Below are positions 24,371 through 30,967 of a stretch of DNA of 51,673 nucleotides, one piece after another. The DNA is taken from contig JAMFSC010000033.1 in the NCBI GenBank assembly GCA_026225095.1, positions 1-51,673 of the forward strand, read 5' to 3'. Both the position numbers and the translations under genes were made by a program. The DNA is from a bacterium (GTDB taxonomy: Bacteria > Acidobacteriota > Terriglobia > Terriglobales > Acidobacteriaceae). Position 1 is the stretch's first letter, and each line of letters starts with the position of its first letter. The notes under the pieces are model-generated. The model was given only the letters and a program-made list of their open reading frames with translations. It searched no databases and had not been told where the DNA came from.

Positions 24371-26430
24371 TGGGCTACACCGAACAGTTCGATGTGCTGG
24401 TCGTTGGTGCCGGTCATGCCGGGTGCGAAGCTGCCATGGCCGCCGCTCGCATGGGCCTGCGTACCGCCATCTTTACCCTCAACCTCGACCTCATCGCCCA
24501 GATGTCCTGCAATCCCGCCATCGGCGGCATCGCCAAGGGCCACCTCGTCCGCGAGATCGACGCCCTTGGGGGTGTCATGGGAGAGGTCGCCGACGCCACC
24601 GGAATCCAGTTCCGGCTGCTCAACACCTCCCGCGGCCCGGCGGTCTGGAGCCCCCGCGCCCAGTGCGACAAGGCCCTTTACCGCGCCAAGATGCGCCAGG
24701 TCCTCGAGTCCCAACCGAACCTTTACATCAAGCAGGCCGAGGTCGTCGACCTGCTGATCGAGGACCACCCCGCATCGGGCTCCGCCGCCGAGCCAACCCG
24801 GCAGATTACCGGAGTCCACCTCCGCGACGGCCGTACGATCCACGCCCGAGCCACCATCGTCACTACCGGAACCTTCCTGAACGGCCTCATCCACTGCGGC
24901 GAGCAGCAGTACACCGCCGGCCGCTCCGGCGAACCCGCCTCCGTCCTCCTCGGAGAATCCCTCAAGCGCCTCGGCCTCCGCGAGTGCCGCCTCAAGACCG
25001 GAACCCCACCCCGCCTCGACGGCCGCACCATCGACTGGTCCCGATTCGCCGAGCAACCCGGCGACGCCGACCCTACCCCCTTTTCCTTCCGCACTCGCGA
25101 ACTTCCGCTCCGCCAGATCTCCTGCCACATCGCGACCACGACCCCCGAAACGATCCGTCTCATCCGCGAAAACGTCCATCGCTCCCCCATGTACACCGGC
25201 CAGATCGAGGCCATCGGCCCCCGCTACTGCCCGTCGATCGAAGACAAGATCGTCCGCTTCCCCGACAAGACCTCCCACCAGTTCTTCCTCGAGCCCGAAG
25301 GCCTCACCACCCACGAGGTCTACATCAACGGCATGTCGACCTCGCTCCCGATGGAGGTTCAGGCCGCCATGGTCCACTCCATCCCCGGCCTCGAGAACGC
25401 CGAGATGCTGCGGCCCGGCTATGCCATCGAGTACGACGCGATCGACCCCACCGAGCTCGACCGGACCCTCCGCGTCAAGAAGTTCCAGGGCCTCTACCTC
25501 GCCGGCCAGATCAACGGGACGTCTGGTTATGAAGAGGCGGCATGCCAGGGCATCATGGCCGGAATCAACGCCGCCCTCTACGCCCGCTGGGTCAGGGACG
25601 AGAGGGGCGGAGCGACCACGGAGCCGTCTGCGGCGGAGCGTTTTCCATTAGACCGTTCCTTTCCATTAGACCGTTCCTTTACCTTGGACCGGGCGGAGGC
25701 CTACACCGGCATCCTCATCGACGACCTCATCTCCAAGGGCACCAACGAGCCCTACCGCATGTTCACCTCCCGGGCCGAGTTTCGCCTGCACCTCCGCATC
25801 GACAACGCCGACCTCCGCCTCACCCCCCACGGCCGCCGCCTCGGCCTCATCGACGACTCCGCCTGGGCCGCCTACGAGTCCAAGCAAGGCCGCGCCGCAG
25901 CCTTCGCCACCGTCCTCGAGACGACGCGCATCACTACCGAAGTCCCCACGGAAGCCCTTCGCGCCGCCCTCCCCGGCGAGGATCCGCACACCCTGAAGGG
26001 CCAGACCTACGCCCAACTCCTCAAGCGTCCCGAGCTCTCCATCGAACTCCTCCTCCCGGCGCTTCTCCCGAAGCTGGCCGCCGTCGGGCCCCTCACCCCC
26101 TGGCTCGACGCCATCGCCAAGACACCCGGCCACCTCCCTGCCTGGGTCCGCAACGAGATGAAGTCCGTCGAAACCGAGATCAAGTACTCCGGCTACCTCA
26201 CCCAGCAGCGCCGCTCCATCGACAAGCTCAAGCGCGCCGAATCCCGCCGCATCCCCCCTACCTTCGACTACGCCGCCTGCTCCGGCCTCTCCCGCGAGAT
26301 GGTCGAAACCCTCACGCGCGTCCGTCCCATGACCCTCGGCCAGGCCTCCGGAATCCCGGGCGTCACCCCCGCAGCCGTCGCCCTCGTCCACTGCTTGCTC
26401 GAAATCCAATCCCGCCCCCACGCGTCTTAG
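24370..26430 (+). CDS. mnmG: tRNA uridine-5-carboxymethylaminomethyl modification enzyme MnmG (GidA)
   Basis: A 686-residue protein, about 50-60 longer than typical. The N-terminal FAD-binding Rossmann motif is [52 protein letters not shown] and the second [12 protein letters not shown] motif follow. The C-terminal helical domain for MnmE and tRNA contact begins near 560. With MnmE it makes the (c)mnm5 modification of wobble U34. Extra residues at about 410-436 include a tandem repeat ([18 protein letters not shown]), of which the last copy is the native segment before [11 protein letters not shown]. mnmE is not in the window. The ATG at 24370 fits homology. Confidence 0.97.
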   Translation: MGYTEQFDVLVVGAGHAGCEAAMAAARMGLRTAIFTLNLDLIAQMSCNPAIGGIAKGHLVREIDALGGVMGEVADATGIQFRLLNTSRGPAVWSPRAQCDKALYRAKMRQVLESQPNLYIKQAEVVDLLIEDHPASGSAAEPTRQITGVHLRDGRTIHARATIVTTGTFLNGLIHCGEQQYTAGRSGEPASVLLGESLKRLGLRECRLKTGTPPRLDGRTIDWSRFAEQPGDADPTPFSFRTRELPLRQISCHIATTTPETIRLIRENVHRSPMYTGQIEAIGPRYCPSIEDKIVRFPDKTSHQFFLEPEGLTTHEVYINGMSTSLPMEVQAAMVHSIPGLENAEMLRPGYAIEYDAIDPTELDRTLRVKKFQGLYLAGQINGTSGYEEAACQGIMAGINAALYARWVRDERGGATTEPSAAERFPLDRSFPLDRSFTLDRAEAYTGILIDDLISKGTNEPYRMFTSRAEFRLHLRIDNADLRLTPHGRRLGLIDDSAWAAYESKQGRAAAFATVLETTRITTEVPTEALRAALPGEDPHTLKGQTYAQLLKRPELSIELLLPALLPKLAAVGPLTPWLDAIAKTPGHLPAWVRNEMKSVETEIKYSGYLTQQRRSIDKLKRAESRRIPPTFDYAACSGLSREMVETLTRVRPMTLGQASGIPGVTPAAVALVHCLLEIQSRPHAS
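25642..25691 (+). repeat. In-frame 18-bp tandem repeat inside mnmG
   Basis: Two identical 18-bp units TTTCCATTAGACCGTTCC at 25642-25659 and 25660-25677, then a diverged third copy (TTTACCTTGGACCG, 25678-25691). The units encode FPLDRS twice and FTLDRA. The first two are A/T-richer than the gene around them. Confidence 0.9.
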
Positions 26431-26446
26431 AGTGTAGGGATGTACG

Positions 26447-26541
26447 TTGGATGCCGTGGCGCTCCGGCCCACCTTAGCGACGATGAGACGTGTCGCGAAG
26501 GTGGGGCACCCAACTCTATACCAACAGGCAATCCGATCTAG
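26447..26541. repeat. Palindromic repeat family A, copy 3 (right direct repeat of mnmG)
   Basis: About 95 nt, same orientation and extent as 24121-24216: TTGGATGCCGTGGCGCTCC, palindrome with ACCTTAGCGAC / GTCGCGAAGGT, CACCCAAC, tail GGCAATCCGATCTAG. The two copies bracket mnmG at a distance of 2.3 kb. Confidence 0.85.
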
Positions 26542-26556
26542 TCATAGAGGGCCAGT

Positions 26557-27270
26557 ATGACCAACACGACATTCGACCTCCCCGCAACCCTGAAGTCCGC
26601 TCTCTTTGCGTTTCTGATCCTCGCCGCCGTCTTCCTCGGCTACCGCGCCATCCACGCCCAGGCCGCCCCGCTCCTCAAATCCCCCGCGCCCGTCCCCCAG
26701 TTCGATGAGCAGCTTCACTCCGGCCACGAGAAAGCCGTCTTCGCGGGGGGCTGCTTCTGGGGAACCCAGTCCGTCTTCCAGCGCGTCAAGGGAGTCACCC
26801 ACACCATGGCCGGATACGCCGGCGGCGCCGCCTCCACCGCCACCTACGACCAGGTCACCACCGAGACCACCGGCCATGCCGAGTCCGTCGAAGTCACCTA
26901 CGACTCCGCCAAGATCAGCTACGGCCAGCTCCTCCGCATCTTCTTCACCGTCGGCCATGACCCCACCCAGCTCAACCGCCAGGGCCCCGACGTCGGAACC
27001 AGCTACCGCTCCGCCATCTTCTACACCAACGACGAGCAGAAGAAGATCGCCGAAGCCTACATCGCCCAGCTCGACCAGGCGCATCTCTTCCGCAAGAAGA
27101 TCGTCACGCAGGTCACCCCGCTCAAGGGCTTCTACGACGCCGAGTCTTACCACCAGGACTACGCGACCAACAACCCCGACAACCCTTACATCCAGGTCTG
27201 CGACCGCCCCAAGATCGAAGCCCTCAAAGCCGAGTTCCCCGACCTCTTCCAGACCTACAAGGGCAAATGA
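26557..27270 (+). CDS. msrA: Exported or membrane-anchored peptide methionine sulfoxide reductase MsrA
   Basis: A 237-residue protein. Residues about 12-36 form a hydrophobic N-terminal segment ending AIHAQAA, a signal peptide or anchor. The MsrA domain (about 55-225) has the active-site GGCFWG with Cys66, then YAGG, GHAESVEV and HDPTQLNRQGPDVGTSYRS, all family hallmarks. It reduces methionine-S-sulfoxide in proteins. Export implies repair of periplasmic proteins and a need for an envelope electron donor. The last residues include one Cys (QVCDRPKIE) that may act in recycling. No msrB is adjacent. Its 3' end overlaps the convergent CPBP-like gene by 16 nt. Confidence 0.93.
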   Translation: MTNTTFDLPATLKSALFAFLILAAVFLGYRAIHAQAAPLLKSPAPVPQFDEQLHSGHEKAVFAGGCFWGTQSVFQRVKGVTHTMAGYAGGAASTATYDQVTTETTGHAESVEVTYDSAKISYGQLLRIFFTVGHDPTQLNRQGPDVGTSYRSAIFYTNDEQKKIAEAYIAQLDQAHLFRKKIVTQVTPLKGFYDAESYHQDYATNNPDNPYIQVCDRPKIEALKAEFPDLFQTYKGK

Positions 27271-27938
27271 GTACGTGCTTCACGCCCGCGAAACCCTGTA
27301 ATCTGCGTCGAATGCCCGCCGTGGTAGAAGTACTCTTCAAGCCCCACGGTAAACAGCCAGCAGCCATAGAGCGCGTGCTCGATGGACGAGATCAGCAGGC
27401 TGCCCGTGACCGCGTAGCGCCACGCGAACAACAGCCCACCGGCAAAGGTCAGGGCGACCGCCACCTTGTTGCGAAACACCAGGTGCATCCAAGCAAACGC
27501 CCCCGCGCTGATGACAATCAGTCCCCATCCCCCGGGTAGAATCGCCGCATACCGATGCATCAGGAAGCTCCGGTAGATGATCCCCTGCGGATACACCGAC
27601 AGCACCGGATAGAAGACCATCACCATCGCCCAAAGCCCCGGCCGCGTCCGCACCAGGCTGAACAAACTCTCCGGAGCGATCAGCCGCACCGCAAGCCACA
27701 GACCCGCGGCGACAGTGAGAAAGAGCCCCAGGATCGATGGGAGATTCGCTGCCAGACCGTGGTGGCTCCAAAGCGTGCCGGTGGAGAAGGCGGGATCTTT
27801 GCGCATCGTCCACCAGCAGTAGAACGCTGCCAGCCAAAGCACCGGCAGCGCCGGCAGCGGCCACGGCGACAGGCGAAACCCCACCGGCAGCGCAACGAAC
27901 AGCACCACAAACTCAAGCCCCAACGCACTATGCGACAT
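27255..27938 (-). CDS. CPBP/CAAX-like intramembrane protein with altered first motif
   Basis: A 227-residue protein with about six hydrophobic helices. The positions of the CPBP (Abi/Rce1-type) motifs are recognisable: YPQGIIYRSFLMHRY stands where EExxxR is expected, FAWMHLVF gives the FxxxH motif and SSIEHALYG the third His motif. The two Glu of motif 1 read Gln-Gly (codons CAG GGG), so the catalytic Glu is missing while both His motifs remain. It is probably an inactive or altered relative of the intramembrane metalloproteases; a role cannot be assigned. The C-terminus (EYFYHGGHSTQITGF) is His-rich. Confidence 0.7.
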   Translation of the reverse strand: MSHSALGLEFVVLFVALPVGFRLSPWPLPALPVLWLAAFYCWWTMRKDPAFSTGTLWSHHGLAANLPSILGLFLTVAAGLWLAVRLIAPESLFSLVRTRPGLWAMVMVFYPVLSVYPQGIIYRSFLMHRYAAILPGGWGLIVISAGAFAWMHLVFRNKVAVALTFAGGLLFAWRYAVTGSLLISSIEHALYGCWLFTVGLEEYFYHGGHSTQITGFRGREARTHLPL

Positions 27939-28095
27939 CCGTTACCCCATGACCCATCGATCCCCGGAATGCACCAACCAGAGGCCAGTCCGGCTCCTTC
28001 GCTTGGCACGCGTGAGATTCGGGGACGTTAAGTAGTCCTCACCGGGTTCCACCCCAGACGCACCGCTTGCCTTGAGTGAGGCGGCGGAGCCTATA

Positions 28096-28482
28096 TCAAA
28101 CCGAATACCGCTGTAGCCATGCCGCAAGTTCGTCTTCGTTCATCTGGCTCGAGGCAACCTCGATCACCGCCAACTCTGCGCTGGTCGCATCGGCCACGAG
28201 CCGGACTCCGTTGAGCCGAAGGAACAAGTTCATCGCACTGAACCCTGCCCTCTTGTTCCCGTCGAGGAATGGATGATTCTTCACGATGCCGAAGCAATAG
28301 GCGGCGGCGAGCCGGTAGACCGACGTCTCAGGCTCATACGACCACTTATTTTCAGGCCGAGCGAGGGCTGACTCGAGGAGACCTACGTCTCGGATACCCC
28401 GAATCCCTCCATGCCTGGAGATGCTTCGTTCATGAAGGGCAAGCAGTGACTCGCGACGGATCCAGACCGGGGTGCCGGTCAC
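28096..28482 (-). CDS. Death-on-curing (Doc/Fic) family toxin
   Basis: A 128-residue protein of usual Doc length. The catalytic Fic/Doc motif HPFLDGNKR is at residues 70-78 in the segment GIVKNHPFLDGNKRAGF; an N-terminal GGIRGIRDVGLLESALARP stretch is typical of Doc. Doc toxins phosphorylate EF-Tu and stop translation. It starts at GTG 28482, and the four bases GTGA (28479-28482) overlap the stop of the antitoxin gene, so translation is coupled. Antitoxin comes first, as is usual. Confidence 0.93.
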   Translation of the reverse strand: MTGTPVWIRRESLLALHERSISRHGGIRGIRDVGLLESALARPENKWSYEPETSVYRLAAAYCFGIVKNHPFLDGNKRAGFSAMNLFLRLNGVRLVADATSAELAVIEVASSQMNEDELAAWLQRYSV

Positions 28483-28691
28483 TTCGCCAGCCCTTTGTAC
28501 GTCTCATCGTACTGGTCCATGATCTCGATCCCAATCGCAATCTGCCTTGCGACTTCGGGATCAGCAGGCGAGAGCAGCAAGCCCTCTGGAGTCTCGACGA
28601 TGGAGAGCATGTCGCCATCGTGCAGATGCATCCGAGCAAGCATCTCCTCCGGAATGGTGACCGAGCCGGTGGTAATTTTCAGTGTGGACAT
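28479..28691 (-). CDS. AbrB/MazE/SpoVT-type antitoxin
   Basis: A 70-residue protein. The swapped-hairpin AbrB-like DNA-binding fold is visible at residues 1-47 (LKITTGSVTIPEEMLARMHLHDGDMLSIVET). The acidic/aromatic C-terminal part (IMDQYDETYKGLAK) probably wraps and blocks the Doc toxin encoded next. GAGG lies 7 nt before the ATG at 28691. Two overlapping palindromes just upstream are the probable operator for autoregulation. Confidence 0.9.
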   Translation of the reverse strand: MSTLKITTGSVTIPEEMLARMHLHDGDMLSIVETPEGLLLSPADPEVARQIAIGIEIMDQYDETYKGLAK

Positions 28692-28704
28692 TTCAACACC
28701 TCAT

Positions 28705-28728
28705 GTGGTGGATACCACTAAGATAGTG
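28705..28728 (-). promoter_or_regulatory. Operator-like overlapping palindromes of the toxin-antitoxin operon
   Basis: GTGGT-GGAT-ACCAC (28705-28718) and CACTA-AGA-TAGTG (28716-28728) share three bases. They begin 14 nt before the antitoxin ATG and probably cover the -10 region. Confidence 0.6.
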
Positions 28729-28867
28729 ATAACATGCCCCTCCTGTTCGATCTGAATCGAAGGTGGAGGAGGTCAGACCATGAAGCGTGTCGTCCCGAAA
28801 CAGGTGACAGGGTGACTTTGTAACGTTCTCGCCAGCCCTCGGTACATCGCGCGAGCCTGAACCCGCG

Positions 28868-28941
28868 CTTCAGTGCCACCCCCACCATCCACCCCCATCT
28901 CCACCGTCCGATTCCTCCCCCACTCCAGCCTCATCTCCGAC
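28868..28941 (-). pseudogene. Decayed 3' fragment of a solute-binding protein gene like 29945-30967
   Basis: On the minus strand this stretch reads SEMRLEWGRNRTVEM and, after a frame change, WMVGVALK. The intact neighbour ends SEMGLDHGRNRTVVDGGWMVGLPLK. At DNA level CCCCACCATCCA and CATCTCCGAC blocks line up in order with 29946-30025, with one short gap. The fragment lies in the 263-nt space before the response regulator and has no start or stop of its own. The rest of 28692-28954 holds only the antitoxin operator. Confidence 0.7.
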
Positions 28942-28954
28942 GTGTGCCAGACGA

Positions 28955-29785
28955 TCAGGCGGGAAGCGCATCCGCGACTAGCTCCGGGCTGTAGGCTCTC
29001 ATCGCCTGTGTGAGTTGGGAGTCGACCTCATCGGCAATCGTCATGACGCCAAGCAGAAGGACGCTGAAATCGATCGTGCCAAGATTTTGCTGGAGCGTGT
29101 GGAAGATCGTCACCTGCAGAATGCGGCTCTCTTCGACCATCATCGCCGCTGTATATCCGAGTCTGCGTCTCTCGACCCCATGGCTGGAGGCCGCCTCCGA
29201 CCTCACCTCCTTGCTGCCCAGAGGCGTGAAGGTAAGAAGCCGCACGACGAGATCATGGAAGAGTGGCGGCAGATGGCTACACCTTTCCGCGCGGGTTAGA
29301 GGAATCTTCATCAAATCATCTTCCTTCTCAATTTCGGAGTACCAGTCATGGATGCACTCACCGGTAGTTCTTTCAAGAATCGTCGATAGGGTCTCCACCT
29401 TGCGCAGGCGTTGGGGACCTTTGATGAGCCTCTGCGTGATCACATCGATCATCTCCGCCGCTCTCATGGGCTTGACGAGGATCTCGTCCGCCTGCATGAG
29501 GATGGCATTGGCCGCTGCCGACATCTCGGGAAAGGAGCTCAGCAGAATGGTTACCGCATCAGGATTCGCGTGGCGCATCGCACTGACGACGGTGAGTCCG
29601 TCCCCCGCACCGGGCATATGAAGATCGCTGAGCAGCACATCGAACTTTCCGGCACTGATATACGCCAATGCCTCGGTGACGCAGGAGGCGGAGGTGACCT
29701 CAAAGTCGTGCTGTTGGAGAATCGCGCGGAGGGTGACACGAATCTCCTCGGTATCGTCCACCACCAGAATTTTCGTAAGCGCCAT
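28955..29785 (-). CDS. Orphan response regulator: receiver domain plus RsbRD-N-like helical domain
   Basis: A 276-residue protein. Residues about 1-120 are a receiver domain: acidic pair D10/D11, phospho-acceptor D54 (LLSDLHMPG), switch Ser (ILLSSF) and Lys in ILVKPM. Residues about 130-270 are all-helical, with IHDWYSEIEKEDDL and LPPLFHDLVVRL segments that resemble the N-terminal sensor domain of RsbRD/RsbT co-antagonists. No DNA-binding domain or kinase is seen, so output is probably by protein contact. GGGAG lies 8 nt before the ATG. No histidine kinase is near; the partner must lie elsewhere. Confidence 0.75.
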   Translation of the reverse strand: MALTKILVVDDTEEIRVTLRAILQQHDFEVTSASCVTEALAYISAGKFDVLLSDLHMPGAGDGLTVVSAMRHANPDAVTILLSSFPEMSAAANAILMQADEILVKPMRAAEMIDVITQRLIKGPQRLRKVETLSTILERTTGECIHDWYSEIEKEDDLMKIPLTRAERCSHLPPLFHDLVVRLLTFTPLGSKEVRSEAASSHGVERRRLGYTAAMMVEESRILQVTIFHTLQQNLGTIDFSVLLLGVMTIADEVDSQLTQAMRAYSPELVADALPA

Positions 29786-29944
29786 TTTAAGGACTCCCGG
29801 ACGTCGTCACAGACGAGTCTTCTTTAGTAGATAGCTCTGTCGTGTTGGCGACATAATGTTTCCGGTGCCGCGCGTCTGTTTGCGTTCCCTTATCGGGAAC
29901 TCTCCCGATGTGCAGCCAGGGAACAACCATCGCGGATGACGCCG

Positions 29945-30967
29945 CTACTTCAACGGCAACCCCACCATCCAGCCGCCGTCCACCACCGTCCGGTTCCGTC
30001 CGTGGTCCAGCCCCATCTCCGACCTTACCCCCAGATCCCGCTCATACACCTCGCCATAGTTTCCCACGGCGCCAATCACATCCACTGCCCAGCCGTCCCG
30101 CAACCCCAGCCGCGCTCCAAGCTCATGCGTCTTGCCCACCAGCCGCCTTACCTCCGTATCCCACTCGACGGAGCTTCCCGGGGCTTTGACTGAATCGGAG
30201 CTGATCCCGATCTCCTCCGCCCCCACCATCGCTTCCCGCACCCAGTTCACGATTTCGCCAAACGTCCCATCGGCCTCCCGCCGGTAAGCCATCGCCAGCG
30301 GGTCCTTCGAGATCACCTCCTCGAGGATCCGGTACTTCGGGGCGATCTTCCCAAACCCGATTCGCGTCATCCCCAAACGCGTCCGGTCCCCCGCGATGGC
30401 CGCGCAGCCGCCCGTTACGAAGCCTGCTTCCATCTCGCCCTCTTCCTGGTAGGGAAACGGAAGATACTTGAGCCGCTTGCGCAAGAAGTACGCGCGCACA
30501 CTCTCCTCCACCTCCGTTTCGCCCAGAAGGCAGATCTTCTTTCCACTCAGATCCTCAACTCGCTTCACCCCGGAAGCGATGGGAACCATGAACCCGGCCC
30601 CATCCCACAGCACTACGCCGGAAAACGCCACGCTGCTGCCGGTTGCGTGCGTAAAGTCCAGCGTCGCCGTGGGCAGCAGGTCGACCGTCGCCTCCCGTAG
30701 AGCCGCGACGCTGGTCTCATCGTCGGGAAAGCTCTTGAAGCTTACCTTCGCCGACGGCCCAAGAATCGCTACGGCCACCGCCCTGCAGAGGTCCCGGTCG
30801 AACTCCTCCCGAGCCCCGTGGTCATCGGACCGCGAGTAGTCGTCCACCTCGACGTTGACGCCGCAAACGAGCTCCTTCGCGGCGCGAACGTGTTCGAGCG
30901 TCGTCCCGGCACCCGATGCGGAAAGCCATCCGCCCCACACCAACACCGCCGCCAGAAGAGCCCTCAA
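29945..30967 (-). CDS. Periplasmic solute-binding protein, family 3 (amino-acid type)
   Basis: A 340-residue protein from TTG 30967. The start is chosen because the TTG overlaps the stop of the upstream gene (TTGA) and a signal peptide follows (LRALLAAVLVWGGWLSASGA). The mature protein has the two-lobe fold: AKELVCGVNVEVDDYS, FDRDLCRAVAVAILG, VDLLPTATLDFTHA, VEDLSGKKICLLGETE. It resembles AapJ-type general L-amino-acid binding proteins. No permease or ATPase gene is adjacent, so it may serve a remote transporter or a sensor. It is translationally coupled to the phosphoesterase. A decayed fragment of a paralogue lies about 1 kb downstream. Confidence 0.8.
   Translation of the reverse strand: MRALLAAVLVWGGWLSASGAGTTLEHVRAAKELVCGVNVEVDDYSRSDDHGAREEFDRDLCRAVAVAILGPSAKVSFKSFPDDETSVAALREATVDLLPTATLDFTHATGSSVAFSGVVLWDGAGFMVPIASGVKRVEDLSGKKICLLGETEVEESVRAYFLRKRLKYLPFPYQEEGEMEAGFVTGGCAAIAGDRTRLGMTRIGFGKIAPKYRILEEVISKDPLAMAYRREADGTFGEIVNWVREAMVGAEEIGISSDSVKAPGSSVEWDTEVRRLVGKTHELGARLGLRDGWAVDVIGAVGNYGEVYERDLGVRSEMGLDHGRNRTVVDGGWMVGLPLK

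Noticed and set aside
28001..28020. CTTGGCACGCGTGAG as a sigma-54 promoter
   Set aside because: The -24 part fits, but AT instead of GC stands at the -12 position, and no gene starts downstream on that strand.
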